A DNA stretch of 64,000 nucleotides from positions 1-64,000 of the forward strand of contig JACNMN010000008.1 of the NCBI GenBank assembly GCA_020622165.1, written 5' to 3'. The stretch is from Boseongicola sp. H5 (GTDB taxonomy: Bacteria > Pseudomonadota > Alphaproteobacteria > Rhodobacterales > Rhodobacteraceae). The first letter of the stretch is position 1; every line of letters begins with the position of its first letter. The notes below the pieces were generated by a model, which was not told the origin of the DNA, did no database searches, and saw only the letters and a program-made list of their open reading frames with translations. The position numbers and the translations under genes are program-made. Below, piece after piece: positions 50,024-60,673 of this stretch.

Positions 50024-51397
50024 CTAACCCACCGCGCGGGTCGCCTCACGTCCGGCAGACAGCTCCTCGGCCACCAGAAAGGCCAGTTCCAGCGACTGGC
50101 TGGCATTCAGGCGCGGATCACAGGCGGTGTGATAGCGCGACGACAGATCCTCGTCGGTCACCGCCCGGACACCTCCGGTGCACTCGGTCACGTCCTTGCC
50201 CGTCATCTCGAAATGGACGCCGCCCGGCACCGTACCCTCGGCCAGGTGGATGGCGAAAAACTCCTGAACCTCGCGCAGCACGCTGTCGAAGGGCCGGGTC
50301 TTGTAGCCGCTGGCGGATTTGATCGTGTTGCCATGCATCGGATCGCAACACCAGACGACATTGGCGCCCTCTTCCCGAACGGTTCTGATCAGCCGCGGCA
50401 GATGATCGGCCACGCTGCCGGCTCCGAACCGCGCGATCAGGGTCAGACGCCCGGCCTCGTTTTCCGGGTTCAGCCGCGCCATCAGCAGTTTCAGATCCTC
50501 CGGCGTCGTCGTCGGCCCGCATTTCAGGCCGATCGGGTTCTGCACGCCGCGGGCAAATTCCACATGCGCGCCATCGGGCTGGCGCGTCCGGTCGCCGATC
50601 CAGATCATGTGCCCCGATCCGGCAATCGGCAGGCCGCTGGTGGAATCGATCCGGGCCAGAGCCTCTTCGTATTCCAGAAGCAAAGCCTCGTGCGAGGTAT
50701 AGAAATCGACCGTCGACAGCTCATGATTGGTGTCCGAGGTCAGGCCCGCCGCGGTCATGAAATCCAGACTGTCCTGAATCCGCCCCGCCATATCGCGATA
50801 GCGTTCGGCATCCTCCCCGTCGGTAAAGCCGAGCGTCCAGGAATGCACGCGGTGGATATCGGCGAACCCGCCGGTCGAAAACGCGCGCAGCAGGTTCAGC
50901 GACGCCGCCGCCTGGGTGTAGGCCTGCAACATCCGGCTCGGGTCCGGGTTCCGCGCCTCGGGCGTGAAATCCAGCTCGTTGATGATATCGCCGCGGTAGC
51001 TGGGCAGTTCGACGCCGTTCTTCACCTCGGTCGGGGCGGAGCGCGGCTTGGCGAACTGTCCGGCCATCCGGCCCACCTTCACCACCGGCACCTTGGCGCC
51101 ATAGGTCAGCACCATCGCCATCTGAAGCATCACCTTGAACGTGTCGCGGATCGCATCGGCGCTGAACTCGGCAAAGCTTTCGGCGCAGTCCCCGCCCTGC
51201 AGCAGAAACGCCTCGCCACGGGCCACAGCGCCAAGCTCGGCCTTCAGCCGCCGCGCCTCTCCGGCAAAAACCAGCGGCGGATACTTTGCAAGCTGCGCCT
51301 CGACCGCGGCCAGCGCCACCTGATCGGGATAGTCGGGCATCTGCACCCGCGGTTTCGCGCGCCAGTCCGATTTGCTCCAGCTTTGTGCCGCTGTCAT
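50024..51397 (-). CDS. Class II 3-deoxy-7-phosphoheptulonate synthase
   Basis: 457 residues from ATG 51397 with AAAGGAGG upstream. Class II (plant/actinobacterial) DAHP synthase, the first step of aromatic amino-acid synthesis: [36 protein letters not shown], with conserved Cys and His for metal binding. This form differs from the AroF/G/H type of enteric bacteria. Confidence 0.95.
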   Translation of the reverse strand: MTAAQSWSKSDWRAKPRVQMPDYPDQVALAAVEAQLAKYPPLVFAGEARRLKAELGAVARGEAFLLQGGDCAESFAEFSADAIRDTFKVMLQMAMVLTYGAKVPVVKVGRMAGQFAKPRSAPTEVKNGVELPSYRGDIINELDFTPEARNPDPSRMLQAYTQAAASLNLLRAFSTGGFADIHRVHSWTLGFTDGEDAERYRDMAGRIQDSLDFMTAAGLTSDTNHELSTVDFYTSHEALLLEYEEALARIDSTSGLPIAGSGHMIWIGDRTRQPDGAHVEFARGVQNPIGLKCGPTTTPEDLKLLMARLNPENEAGRLTLIARFGAGSVADHLPRLIRTVREEGANVVWCCDPMHGNTIKSASGYKTRPFDSVLREVQEFFAIHLAEGTVPGGVHFEMTGKDVTECTGGVRAVTDEDLSSRYHTACDPRLNASQSLELAFLVAEELSAGREATRAVG

Positions 51398-51566
51398 GAC
51401 AGCCTCCTTTGAAAACACGGCCCCGCTTATAGGGGCGACCGGCCCGGCATCCAATGGCCTATTTTAAGGTTACCGGGGATTGCCACGGATGGAAAATGAT
51501 GGTTTCGCTACCAGACCGGGTTCCATCGGCATGGCATCCGGTCGGGAGGAAAGAAAGGACCGGCGT

Positions 51567-52556
51567 ATGGCCAGCCTGAAGAACGGCGTGCCGAGCCAGC
51601 CGAAACGCTATGTGTTCGTGCTGCTTGACCAGTTCACGATGCTTTGCTTTTCCTGCGCGGTCGAGGCGCTGCGCATCGCCAACCGCATGGCCGGCGAGCA
51701 GCTCTATGACTGGTCGCTGGCCGGAGAGGGCGGCGAGATCGCCTATTGCAGCGCCGGGATCGGCTACAAGCTCGATCACGATCTGGAGGAGGTGGGGCGC
51801 GACGATATCGTCCTGCTCTGCGGCGGCATCGACGTGCAGGCCGCCACCACCAAACGGCTGCTGAACTGGCTTCGGCGGGAGGCGCGCAAGGGCGCCGTCA
51901 TCGGCGGGCTCTGCACTGCGGGCTATACGCTGGCGCGCGCGGGGCTTCTGGATGGCAAACGCGCCACGATCCACTGGGAAAACCAGGACAGTTTCACCGA
52001 GGAATTCGAGGATGTGGCGCTGACGAAATCGGTCTTCGTGATCGATGGCAACCGGATCACCACCGCAGGCGGCACCGCTTCGATCGACCTGATGCTCAAG
52101 ATCATCGCCACCGATCACGGCGAAGACCTAGCCAATCTGGTTGCCGATCAATTGATCTATACGTCCATCCGCACCGATCAGGACACGCAGCGCCTGTCGA
52201 TCCCCACCCGCATCGGCGTGCGGCACCCCAAGCTCGGGCAGGTGATCCGGATGATGGAGCAGAATATCGAGGACCCGATCAGCCCCTCGGTTCTGGCTTC
52301 CGAAGTGGGGATGTCGACCCGCCAGCTGGAGCGGCTGTTCCGCCGCTATCTCAACCGCTCCCCCAAGCGATACTACATGGAACTCAGGCTGGCCAAGGCG
52401 CGCAACCTTCTGATGCAGACCGATATGAGCGTGATCAACGTGGCGCTGGCCTGCGGGTTCGCCTCGCCCTCCCATTTCTCGAAATGCTACCGGGCCCATT
52501 ACGACACCACCCCCTACCGGGAACGCGGCAGCCACGCGACGCGCGAAAAGGTATAG
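51567..52556 (+). CDS. GlxA-type AraC-family regulator
   Basis: 329 residues from ATG 51567 with AAAGGA 8 bases upstream. N-terminal DJ-1/PfpI-like domain (RYVFVLLDQFTMLCFSCAVEAL, LCTAGYTLARAGLL) and a C-terminal AraC helix-turn-helix pair (SVLASEVGMSTRQLERLFRRY, VALACGFASPSHFSKCYR). Members regulate quaternary-amine or glycine-betaine catabolism, so a link to osmolytes is plausible but unproven. Confidence 0.88.
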   Translation: MASLKNGVPSQPKRYVFVLLDQFTMLCFSCAVEALRIANRMAGEQLYDWSLAGEGGEIAYCSAGIGYKLDHDLEEVGRDDIVLLCGGIDVQAATTKRLLNWLRREARKGAVIGGLCTAGYTLARAGLLDGKRATIHWENQDSFTEEFEDVALTKSVFVIDGNRITTAGGTASIDLMLKIIATDHGEDLANLVADQLIYTSIRTDQDTQRLSIPTRIGVRHPKLGQVIRMMEQNIEDPISPSVLASEVGMSTRQLERLFRRYLNRSPKRYYMELRLAKARNLLMQTDMSVINVALACGFASPSHFSKCYRAHYDTTPYRERGSHATREKV

Positions 52557-52592
52557 TCCCGACCGGCCTTTGCGGAGGGCGGAGCCGTGGTG

Positions 52593-52868
52593 TTACGCGC
52601 CCGGCACCCGTGCCGCGCGCCCGCCCCGGCGTCTGGCGGCGGGCGAGGCCTCCAAGCCCTCGCGCAGGACCTGGGTCATCGGGTGCGTGTCATGCCCGGC
52701 CCCGTGGCGCTCCAGCAAGGTGGCAATCGCCGCGCGCGGGTCGGGCGCGGACAGGCTCAGCGCCCAGTCCATGAAAATCGACCGGCATTCGGGCGCGGTG
52801 ATCCCCTCGATCAGATAGGCCTCGCGGATCAGCCCCTTGGGGTCGTTGATGTCGCCCGGTTTGCTCAT
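52593..52868 (-). CDS. Small alphaproteobacterial protein of unknown function
   Basis: 91 residues: KGLIREAYLIEGITAPECRSIFMDWALSLS, PMTQVLREGLE. It looks like a conserved short helical protein common in Rhodobacterales. Its ATG overlaps the glnE stop (ATGA), so it is coupled to glnE. Function unknown. Confidence 0.7.
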   Translation of the reverse strand: MSKPGDINDPKGLIREAYLIEGITAPECRSIFMDWALSLSAPDPRAAIATLLERHGAGHDTHPMTQVLREGLEASPAARRRGGRAARVPGA

Positions 52869-55666
52869 CTGTCCTCTCCCGGTTCGGCGGTGTTCCTGTT
52901 CAGCACGGCCTCGACAAGTCTTGCGGCCTCGTCGCGGGCGCCGTCAAGGGCGCGGGCCAGTTCCGCGACCGTCTCCGCCCCCGCCGTGCGGCACAGGAAC
53001 CCGCGCCCGCCGGCGCCGATCCTGTCCAGATCCAGCGGCCCGTCGGTCAGGAGCCGCGTGGCCTGCTGGACCCGGGCGAATAGACGCTGCGCCGATGTCA
53101 GCGCCGCCACCTCATCGGCGGCCAGCCAGCCCGCCGCCTGCCCCGCCGCGATCTGGCCCGCCACGTCGCGGGCCGGCGCGCCCGCGCGCAACGCCGCGGC
53201 CTGCGCCAGAAGCTCGATATCCTGACTGCCGCCGGGGCCATCCTTGACCGCCCAGGTGCTGCCCACTCGGCCGGCCGCCTGCAACCGGCTGCGCATCTCG
53301 CGCGTATCGGCCAGCAGCCGGTCGGGCGCGGGGGCGCGCGCCAGAACGTCCAGCCGCACCGCCTCGATATCCGCCAACAGGCTTGCGTCGCCCGCCACCG
53401 GGCGGGCACGGGTCAGCGCCATATGCTCCCAGGTCCAGGCCTCTTCCATCTGATACTGCCGGAAGGCCTCCAGACCCGTGGCCACAGGCCCCTGCCGCCC
53501 CGAGGGTCGAAGCCGCATGTCCACCTCATAGAGCTTGCCTGCCGCCGTTGGCGCGCTGAGCGCGGTCACCAGCGCCTTGGTGGCCTTGGCGAACCACGCC
53601 CGCGGGTCGAGCGGGCGGCGGCCTTCGGTGATCTCCACCCCGCCGGCATCGTAGATCACGATCAGATCCAGATCGGAGCCCGCGCTGAGCCGGCCCGCGC
53701 CAAGGCTGCCCATCGCCAGCACCGCGCCGCCACGCCCCGGCGCAGGCCCGTGGCGGGTTGCCAGATCGGCGCAGACAGCGGGCCAGAGACCGGCCACCAC
53801 CGCATCGGCTAGCGCGGAATACTGTGCGCCCGCATCCTCGGCCGTGATCAGCCCGCGCAGGTGATGCACCCCGATCCGGAAATGCCATTCCTTCTGCCAG
53901 CGTCGGGCCGCGTCCAGCTGCGCCTCGTAATCCAGCCCGTCCAGATGGGTGGACAGCCCGGCCGCAAGGACCTCGGACTTCGGCCACGGCTCGAAGAAGG
54001 AGCCACCCAGAACCGCATCCAGAACGCCGGAATTGCGCGACAGATACTGCGCCAGCGCGGGCGCGGTGGCGCAGATATCGACCAGCAGATCGACCAGCGG
54101 CGGGTTCGCCTTGAAGAGCGAGAAGAGCTGCACGCCCGCCGGCAGCCCGCGCAGGAACCCGTCGAAATTTCCAAGCGCCTCATCCGGGCGCGCGGCGCGC
54201 TGGAACCGGGCCAGAAGATCGGGCTTCAACTGCGCGAAGATCTCCTGCCCGCGGGTCGACCGCAGGGCGGGATATCCGGGCCAGCGGTCCACGATCTCGC
54301 GCGCCGTATCGCTCAGGCTCACCTCCACCACGGCGGCCGGTCCGGGGGCGAAAAACGGCTCCGTCAGACGATCGACGGCCTCCAGCCGCGCCTTCAGCCC
54401 CGCCTGAAAGGCGGCGGTGTCTCCCTGCCCGCAGAACCGCGCCAGCCGGTCGAAGCCGTCGGGCGAATTGGGCAGATCATGGGTCTGCGCATCGGCGATC
54501 ATCTGCAACCGGTGCTCCACCTCCCGGTGGTGGCGGTAATGCCCGCTTAGCGCCTCGGCCACGGGCGCCTCGATCCAGCCCTTGGCGGCCAGCGCCGCCA
54601 GCGCCGGCACCGTTTCACGCGCCCTGAGCTCCGGGTCCCGGCCGCCGGCCACCAATTGCCGGGTCTGGGCGAAAAACTCGATCTCGCGAATGCCGCCTGC
54701 GCCCAGCTTCATGTTATGCCCGTCCAGCGTGATCGGCCCGTGAAGCCCCTTGTGGGACCGGATCCGCTGCCGCATCTCATGGGTGTCCTGGATCGCCGCG
54801 AAATCCAGATGCTTGCGCCAGACAAAGGGCACCAGCACTTTCAGAAACCGCTTGCCCGCGGCGATGTCGCCGGCCGCCGCGCGCGCCTTGATATAGGCGC
54901 CGCGCTCCCAACTCCGTCCCTCAGCCTCGTAATACCGCTCCGCCGCGGCCATCGAGATGCAGACCGGCGTGACCGATGCATCGGGCCGCAGCCGCAGATC
55001 GGTGCGGAAGACATAACCCTCGGCCGTGTTTTCCGACAGGGTCGCCGCCATCCGCCGGGTCGCGCGGATGAACCCGGCCCGCGCCTCCATCTCGTCGGCG
55101 GGGTCGAAGCGGGTTTCGTCGAACAGGCAGATCAGATCGATATCGGAGGAATAGTTCAACTCCCCCGCGCCCATCTTGCCCATCGCCAGCGCCACCATCC
55201 CGGCCCCGCTGGCCGCGTCATCCTCGGTCATGCCCGGCAGCTTGCCGCGCCTGATCTCGGCCCCCACATGGGCGACCAGCGCGGCCTGCACAGCGGCATC
55301 GGCGAAGTCGGTCAGCGCGCCGGTCACCTCTTCCAGCGACCAGATCCCGCCCAGATCGGCCAGCGCCGTCAGCAATGCCGCGCGGCGCTTCTGCTGGCGC
55401 AGATCCCGACCGAGCGCCGGACCCTCCAGCGCCGATGTCGCGGCAAGGATCTGCTCCTGCGCGGCCTCCGGCGTACCGGCCAGCGCCGCCGCAAGCCACG
55501 CGCTTTCCTGCGCCATCAGCCGGGCCAGATAGGGGCTGCACCCCGCGGTCCCCTCGATCAGCGGGCGCAATTCACCCGGCAGATCCGGCAACAGGGCCAG
55601 CGCCTCGGCCCCTCTGTCGGGATCGAAGGCAATCGGGTGGCGGGTCAGGCGGGCGACGAAGCTCAT
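52865..55666 (-). CDS. glnE: Bifunctional glutamine-synthetase adenylyltransferase
   Basis: 933 residues. Two nucleotidyltransferase domains: GELNYSSDIDLICLFDE in the N-terminal half and LGAGRLSAGSDLDLIVIYD in the C-terminal half, each with the GS-x10-DxD pattern. It adenylylates and de-adenylylates GlnA in response to PII. Near-usual length (about 940). Confidence 0.94.
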   Translation of the reverse strand: MSFVARLTRHPIAFDPDRGAEALALLPDLPGELRPLIEGTAGCSPYLARLMAQESAWLAAALAGTPEAAQEQILAATSALEGPALGRDLRQQKRRAALLTALADLGGIWSLEEVTGALTDFADAAVQAALVAHVGAEIRRGKLPGMTEDDAASGAGMVALAMGKMGAGELNYSSDIDLICLFDETRFDPADEMEARAGFIRATRRMAATLSENTAEGYVFRTDLRLRPDASVTPVCISMAAAERYYEAEGRSWERGAYIKARAAAGDIAAGKRFLKVLVPFVWRKHLDFAAIQDTHEMRQRIRSHKGLHGPITLDGHNMKLGAGGIREIEFFAQTRQLVAGGRDPELRARETVPALAALAAKGWIEAPVAEALSGHYRHHREVEHRLQMIADAQTHDLPNSPDGFDRLARFCGQGDTAAFQAGLKARLEAVDRLTEPFFAPGPAAVVEVSLSDTAREIVDRWPGYPALRSTRGQEIFAQLKPDLLARFQRAARPDEALGNFDGFLRGLPAGVQLFSLFKANPPLVDLLVDICATAPALAQYLSRNSGVLDAVLGGSFFEPWPKSEVLAAGLSTHLDGLDYEAQLDAARRWQKEWHFRIGVHHLRGLITAEDAGAQYSALADAVVAGLWPAVCADLATRHGPAPGRGGAVLAMGSLGAGRLSAGSDLDLIVIYDAGGVEITEGRRPLDPRAWFAKATKALVTALSAPTAAGKLYEVDMRLRPSGRQGPVATGLEAFRQYQMEEAWTWEHMALTRARPVAGDASLLADIEAVRLDVLARAPAPDRLLADTREMRSRLQAAGRVGSTWAVKDGPGGSQDIELLAQAAALRAGAPARDVAGQIAAGQAAGWLAADEVAALTSAQRLFARVQQATRLLTDGPLDLDRIGAGGRGFLCRTAGAETVAELARALDGARDEAARLVEAVLNRNTAEPGEDR

Positions 55667-55688
55667 GGCCCTTGATGGCGCGCGCGGC

Positions 55689-56048
55689 TCAGCCCGTCAA
55701 CGCAAGCGGGGTGTCCTGGCTGAAGACGTTGATCCAGCCGGCGCCCTCGCGGCGCCAGACCGAGCTGACCAGCATCGCCTCCCACCCGCCGGCGGGCCGC
55801 TGGAAATCGGCGCGATACGCGTAAAGCACGTGATCGGGCCCAAGCCGCATCAGATGTTCCTCGCCGATCCGGTAGGCGGCAACACTCGGTCCGTCGGCAA
55901 GTTGCCCGGCATGGGCGGCCCGATCCGCAAAGCCGGACGGGTAGACCCCAAGGAAATCCGCGCTCAGACAGGCCGCATCGGCACTGGGGTCCCCGGCTTT
56001 CAGCGCCTCCCAGACGGCGCGTTCGGCATTTCTGATTTCGTTGTCCAT
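55689..56048 (-). CDS. NTF2-like/DUF4440 protein
   Basis: 119 residues from ATG 56048, preceded by GGAG. Cone-shaped NTF2 fold pattern: ERAVWEALKAGDPSADAACLSADFLGV and SSVWRREGAGWINVFSQDTPL. Snoal/DUF4440 domains occur as enzymes or partner-binding modules; the function here is unknown. Confidence 0.75.
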   Translation of the reverse strand: MDNEIRNAERAVWEALKAGDPSADAACLSADFLGVYPSGFADRAAHAGQLADGPSVAAYRIGEEHLMRLGPDHVLYAYRADFQRPAGGWEAMLVSSVWRREGAGWINVFSQDTPLALTG

Positions 56049-56125
56049 CGCCATCTCCGCGCCTCGTCTTGCTGCCCGCGACGATCCTTGCAATGGTCGC
56101 CTCCGGCAGACAAGGGACAAACCGG

Positions 56126-56596
56126 ATGAGCAAGAGCCTGAAACGGGTGAAACGCGCATTGGCCGAGGCCGGCGTACAGGAAACCGTGCTGGAGATGCCG
56201 GCGACGACACGCACGGCCGCAGAGGCGGCGGAGGCCGCCGGGTGCGAGATCGACCAGATCGCCAAGTCGATCATTTTCCGGGCCGAAACCAGCGGACAGG
56301 CCGTGCTCTTCATCACCGCGGGCGGCAATCAGGTCGATGCCGGCAAGGCCAGTGCGCTGGCGGGTGAGCCCCTGGGCAAGGCCGATGCCACGCTGATCCG
56401 CGCACAAACCGGCTTCGCCATCGGCGGTGTGGCCCCGATCGGCCATCTCAACCCGATCCGCGCCTGGTTCGATCCGCGTCTTCTGGACTTCGCGCAGGTC
56501 TATGCCGCGGCCGGCACGCCGCGCCATATCTTCCCCGTCGCACCCGGTCTTCTGCAACAGCTGAGCGGGGCCGATCCGGCCGACTTCACGGGCTGA
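56126..56596 (+). CDS. YbaK/ProX-family aminoacyl-tRNA deacylase-like protein
   Basis: 156 residues from ATG 56126 (MSKSLKRVKRALAEAG). YbaK fold: GCEIDQIAKSIIFRAETSG, with the conserved Lys of the active site (AKSIIF), and GGVAPIGH. Family members hydrolyse mischarged Cys- or Ala-tRNA(Pro). Substrate not determined. Divergent from the DUF4440 gene. Confidence 0.88.
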   Translation: MSKSLKRVKRALAEAGVQETVLEMPATTRTAAEAAEAAGCEIDQIAKSIIFRAETSGQAVLFITAGGNQVDAGKASALAGEPLGKADATLIRAQTGFAIGGVAPIGHLNPIRAWFDPRLLDFAQVYAAAGTPRHIFPVAPGLLQQLSGADPADFTG

Positions 56597-56642
56597 CCCC
56601 GCCCCGCGCGCCATCGCCGTCGGCCATTTCGGCAGGCTCGGA

Positions 56643-57815
56643 TCAGATCACCCGCAATACGGATCGCGCGGCGCGCAGGCCCGGCGCCTCGCCGCCCCGC
56701 CCGAGCAGTTGCATGCTGCGCGTGGCGGCCGCCTGCTGCGCGGCCCGCGCCTCCTCATCCTCCAGCAGCGTCGAGAGCGCCCCGGCGATCGGTTCCGGCA
56801 GGCATTTCTCGGCCAGAAATTCGGGCACCGTCCGGGTGCCCGACACCAGATTGACAAGGGTCACCGTGTCGACCTTCAACATCGCCCGGATCACCTGTTT
56901 CGACAGCCAGCTCATGTCATAGGCGATGACCATGGGCGTGGCCGCAGCCGCCAGTTCAAGACTGACCGTGCCCGAGGCGGCAAGCGCCACATCCGCCGCC
57001 ATGAAGGCCGCGCGCTTTTCGGCCTGATAGGCGTCGGGTGTCATCGCCGTCGGGTCGAGGATCACCGGCGCATCCGGCCACTCGGCCACCTTTTCGGCCA
57101 GAAGACTGGCCACCGCCGGAACGGTCGGCACCACCATCCGCACCTGCGGATGGGTGTCCTGCACATGCCGCAACGCCGCGCCGAAGACCGGGGACAGACG
57201 CGTCACCTCGCCCCGCCGCGACCCGGGCAGCACCAGAACCAGCGGCGCGTCCGAGGCGATCCCGTGGGCCGCGCGGAATGCGCGCGCCTCCGCCTCGCTG
57301 GCCAGCGGTTCGGTCGCCACCGGGTGGCCCACGAAATCGCAGGTCATGCCGGCGGCCTCCATCAGCCGCGGCTCGAACGGGAAAAGCGCCAGCACATGAT
57401 CGATGGATCTGGCCATTTTCTGCGCCCGCCCGCTGCGCCAGGCCCAGACTGTCGGCGCAACGTAATGGATCGTGCGCAGGGCTTTCGCGCGGGCCTTCAC
57501 CTTGGCCGCCACACGCAGCGAAAACTCCGGAATATCGATGGTGATCAGGGCGTCGGGCCGCATCGCCACCACACGGTCCGCGGTTTCGGAGACCCGTTTC
57601 AGAAGCCCCCGCAGCCGCGGCAGGATCTCGGCAAGCCCGATAACGCTCAACTCCTCCATCGGAAACACCGTTTGCAGGCCCTCGGCCTGCATCAGCGGCC
57701 CGCCGATCCCGTGAAACTCCGTATCCGGCTGCAACGCCTTCAGCCCTGCCATCAATGCCGCCCCCAACCGGTCGCCCGAGGGCTCGCCTGCGATCAGGAA
57801 CAGCCGGACGGTCAT
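56643..57815 (-). CDS. lpxB: Lipid-A-disaccharide synthase
   Basis: 390 residues from ATG 57815, which overlaps the lpxI stop. Joins two acylated glucosamines in lipid A synthesis. GT19 pattern: FLIAGEPSGDRLGAALM, HYVAPTVWAWRSGRA, VLPGSRRGEVTRL. Last gene of the lpx run. Confidence 0.95.
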   Translation of the reverse strand: MTVRLFLIAGEPSGDRLGAALMAGLKALQPDTEFHGIGGPLMQAEGLQTVFPMEELSVIGLAEILPRLRGLLKRVSETADRVVAMRPDALITIDIPEFSLRVAAKVKARAKALRTIHYVAPTVWAWRSGRAQKMARSIDHVLALFPFEPRLMEAAGMTCDFVGHPVATEPLASEAEARAFRAAHGIASDAPLVLVLPGSRRGEVTRLSPVFGAALRHVQDTHPQVRMVVPTVPAVASLLAEKVAEWPDAPVILDPTAMTPDAYQAEKRAAFMAADVALAASGTVSLELAAAATPMVIAYDMSWLSKQVIRAMLKVDTVTLVNLVSGTRTVPEFLAEKCLPEPIAGALSTLLEDEEARAAQQAAATRSMQLLGRGGEAPGLRAARSVLRVI

Positions 57816-58594
57816 GGCGTGGCCCATATCGCGACATCGCGCGCCTCGGCCTCGGCCAATACGGCGCCGCGCTCCAGAAGCAATACGCCGCCTGCGGCGA
57901 TCTCGATCCCCGCAAGCCCGGCATTGGCCGCACCCCGCACCGTGTCGGGCCCGATGACCGGCATGTCGACACGCAGATCCTGCCCCGGCTTGGGCCGCTT
58001 GACCAGAACCCCACGCGAGCCGGGCCGGGTCCGGCCCACGAAATCCAGCATCGCATCGGTGCCCTGCAACGTCTCGATCCCCAGAACCTGGCCTGCGGCC
58101 ACGATCGCGCCCTGCCCCACATCCAGCGGCCCCAAGGCGGCCAGAACGGCGCGGGCGCGGGCGGCATCGGCCAGCTGGCGCTCGGTCGGGATACCGGCAA
58201 GCCCGCCCTCCCCGGCCACGAGGTCCGGGCGCAGCTCATGGGCCGCGCGCACCGCGAACCCCTCCTCTTCCAGAAGCGAGATCACGCTGCTCAGCAGCCC
58301 GTCATCCCCCTGCCCGATGGCGGCCATCAGCCGCGGCATCAGCGCGCTGGTTTCCTCATCAAGCGCGGAGGGGTCGAACCGCGGGCGCGACATCGCACCC
58401 GCCAGGCAAAGCTCGTCGATCCCCTCGGCCCGCAATGTCTTGAAAAGACGTCCTAATTGTTCGAACCGGGCCGGGATAACCGGGGCTCCGCCACACGTGA
58501 TTTCCACACCTTCGAACGCCACCAGATGCGCCGGCCCCGCCTTCAGGAGCAGTGCCGGCAAGGTGCCGGCCCCGGCAATGATCGCACGCGTCAT
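57812..58594 (-). CDS. lpxI: UDP-2,3-diacylglucosamine pyrophosphatase LpxI
   Basis: 260 residues. DUF1009/LpxI fold: N-terminal IIAGAGTLPALL, LCLAGAMSRPRFDPS, and the C-terminal LVKRPKPGQDLRVDMPVIGPDTV. It replaces LpxH in alphaproteobacteria. Follows lpxA by four bases and overlaps lpxB. Confidence 0.94.
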   Translation of the reverse strand: MTRAIIAGAGTLPALLLKAGPAHLVAFEGVEITCGGAPVIPARFEQLGRLFKTLRAEGIDELCLAGAMSRPRFDPSALDEETSALMPRLMAAIGQGDDGLLSSVISLLEEEGFAVRAAHELRPDLVAGEGGLAGIPTERQLADAARARAVLAALGPLDVGQGAIVAAGQVLGIETLQGTDAMLDFVGRTRPGSRGVLVKRPKPGQDLRVDMPVIGPDTVRGAANAGLAGIEIAAGGVLLLERGAVLAEAEARDVAIWATP

Positions 58595-58598
58595 CGCC

Positions 58599-59399
58599 CT
58601 ATCCCGGCGTCAGAAAGGAACGGTCGGTCGCCGACAGCACGAAATCCGCGATCTCCCGCACATATATGCTGTCGCCGCAGGTTTCCGGTAGGCGTCGGGC
58701 GCGATCCTGAAACGCGCCTTCGCCCTGGGCCAGCGCCTGAAACGCGGCCCTGAGCGCGGTGATGTCCTGCCGGCTCACGCCCTTGCGTTTCAGCCCCACG
58801 AGGTTCAGCCCCTGCAACTCTCCGCGGGGCGAATGGACCAGCCCGTAGGGGATGACATCATGGGTTACCATCGTGACCGCCCCGATGATCGCCCCGCGCC
58901 CGATCCGCACGAACTGATGCACCCCCGACAGCCCGCCGATGATCACGTCATCCTCGACCACGCAATGCCCCGCGAGCGACGCGTTGTTGACCATGACCAC
59001 GTTGTTGCCGACCTGCGCGTCATGCGCCACATGAGAGCCGGCAAGGAAAAGCCCGTCATCGCCCACCCGGGTCACGCCGCCGCCGCCCGCGGTGCCGGTG
59101 TTCATCGTGACGCCCTCGCGGATGCGGTTGCGCTTGCCGACGATCAGCCGGGTGCGCTCGCCTGCGAATTTCCGGTCCTGGGGGATATCGCCGATATTGG
59201 CGAACGGAAAAATCACCGTGCCCGCCCCGATCTCGGTCCAGCCGGTCACCACCGCATGGGATTTCATGGTCACACCTTGGGCCAGCGTCACCTCGGGGCC
59301 CACCACGCAGAACGGGCCGATCTCGCAATCCGGCCCAATCACAGCACCCTCCTCGATCACGGCGGAGGCGTGTATTCTCGCCGATGCGTCGATGCTCAT
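58599..59399 (-). CDS. lpxA: UDP-N-acetylglucosamine acyltransferase
   Basis: 266 residues from ATG 59399, overlapping the fabZ stop. Hexapeptide beta-helix with catalytic His in [10 protein letters not shown] and helical C-terminus. First committed step of lipid A. Confidence 0.95.
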   Translation of the reverse strand: MSIDASARIHASAVIEEGAVIGPDCEIGPFCVVGPEVTLAQGVTMKSHAVVTGWTEIGAGTVIFPFANIGDIPQDRKFAGERTRLIVGKRNRIREGVTMNTGTAGGGGVTRVGDDGLFLAGSHVAHDAQVGNNVVMVNNASLAGHCVVEDDVIIGGLSGVHQFVRIGRGAIIGAVTMVTHDVIPYGLVHSPRGELQGLNLVGLKRKGVSRQDITALRAAFQALAQGEGAFQDRARRLPETCGDSIYVREIADFVLSATDRSFLTPG

Positions 59400-59872
59400 G
59401 GGGCGGCCTCGGCGGGCAGATCCATCATCGCGGTGAACTCGGCCTCGGCTGCCATCTCTCCGTCGACGGTGCCCTTGCCCAGAAACTTCCAGACCTTGCC
59501 GCCCGGTTTGCCCCGCGTGACGCTGACCGACAACTCCAGCACATCGCCGGGGGTCACCTTGCGGCGGAATTTGCACTTGTCGATCGCCATGAAATAAACC
59601 AGCAGATCCTTGTCGGCCATATCCATGCTGACCCCTACCATCACCGCAGCGGTCTGCGCCATCGCCTCGATGATCGTGACGCCGGGCATGATCGGCGCAC
59701 CGGGGAAATGCCCCTGAAAATGCGGCTCGTTGAAGGTGACGTTCTTGACCCCGACGGCGCTTGTGAAGGGCTCGATCTCGCGCACCTTGTCGATCAGCAG
59801 GAACGGATATCTATGCGGAATGATCCGCTGGATCAGATGAATATCGGCGGTCGTGGGGGTGTCGGCGCTCAT
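59396..59872 (-). CDS. fabZ: 3-hydroxyacyl-ACP dehydratase FabZ
   Basis: 158 residues. Hotdog fold with catalytic His55 ([14 protein letters not shown]) and Glu69. Dehydrates 3-hydroxyacyl-ACP in fatty-acid synthesis and balances substrate against LpxA. Followed directly by lpxA. Confidence 0.95.
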   Translation of the reverse strand: MSADTPTTADIHLIQRIIPHRYPFLLIDKVREIEPFTSAVGVKNVTFNEPHFQGHFPGAPIMPGVTIIEAMAQTAAVMVGVSMDMADKDLLVYFMAIDKCKFRRKVTPGDVLELSVSVTRGKPGGKVWKFLGKGTVDGEMAAEAEFTAMMDLPAEAAP

Positions 59873-59992
59873 GGATGCCGGTATCCTTTGGTGTCGTTGC
59901 CTGCCTTGGTGCGGATCGGCCCATGGGCATGGGCTGGCGCGCGTGCCACCGTGGTAGCAACTCGGCTCCTGCGCGGCAAGGTCGCTTGGCGC

Positions 59993-60661
59993 CTAGGGAT
60001 CCGTCTGCGGGGACGATGCTTCCGGCGCGGGGCGCGGTAAAGGCGGGGACGGATCGGGCAACGGCAGCAAGACCGCGTCACCGCCATCACCGATCTCCGC
60101 ATTGACACGTGCCAGCGCGTCGGCGGTGATGTCGACGCTTTCCGCCGAAAGCAGGACGGCCCGGTTGTCCATGATCACAGCCGCCCCGCGCTCCCGCACC
60201 AATTCCAGAAGGATCGGAAAACTCAGCTCGAAAAACCGCTGGCGCGCGTCATCGGCCTGATCGCTCAGCGACTGCGCCTTGGCTTCCTGCGCCGCGCGGA
60301 TCTCGCCGACGCGGGTATCGAACTCTTCGGCCAATATGCGAAAGGCGACCGGGTCCATCTGGGGCCGCTGCTCGGTCAGGCGGAGTTCCTCTTCGGTCAG
60401 TTGCGCCTCGATCTGCCGGTTTTCCGCGGCCAGACGTTCGCCCGCCGCCTCCAGTTCACGCTGAACGCGCGCGCCATAAAGCGAGGTAGAAAACAACCGG
60501 TCCTGATTGAGCACCAGAATGCCCTCCGGCGCGGGCGTGGGCACCGACGGGGCGGAAAGCTGCTGCGCCAGCGCAGGCGCGCCTGCGGGCCCCTCCGCAA
60601 ACAGCATAAGCGCGACCGCCAGGGTCGCGCTCAGCCAGGGCCTGCTGCGCCAAAGCGCCAT
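59993..60661 (-). CDS. OmpH/Skp-family periplasmic chaperone
   Basis: 222 residues with a signal peptide (LSATLAVALMLFAEGPAGAPALAQ). A short beta core (GILVLNQDRLF) and a long coiled-coil (about 75-150) as in Skp, then a proline-rich tail. It probably ferries unfolded outer-membrane proteins to BamA, encoded just upstream. Confidence 0.9.
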   Translation of the reverse strand: MALWRSRPWLSATLAVALMLFAEGPAGAPALAQQLSAPSVPTPAPEGILVLNQDRLFSTSLYGARVQRELEAAGERLAAENRQIEAQLTEEELRLTEQRPQMDPVAFRILAEEFDTRVGEIRAAQEAKAQSLSDQADDARQRFFELSFPILLELVRERGAAVIMDNRAVLLSAESVDITADALARVNAEIGDGGDAVLLPLPDPSPPLPRPAPEASSPQTDP

Positions 60662-60673
60662 GCCGCCTCTCCT

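Noticed and set aside
56709-58691. 660-codon plus-strand frame across lpxB and lpxI
   Set aside because: Low-complexity Arg/Pro/Ser content and full overlap with two recognised lipid-A genes.
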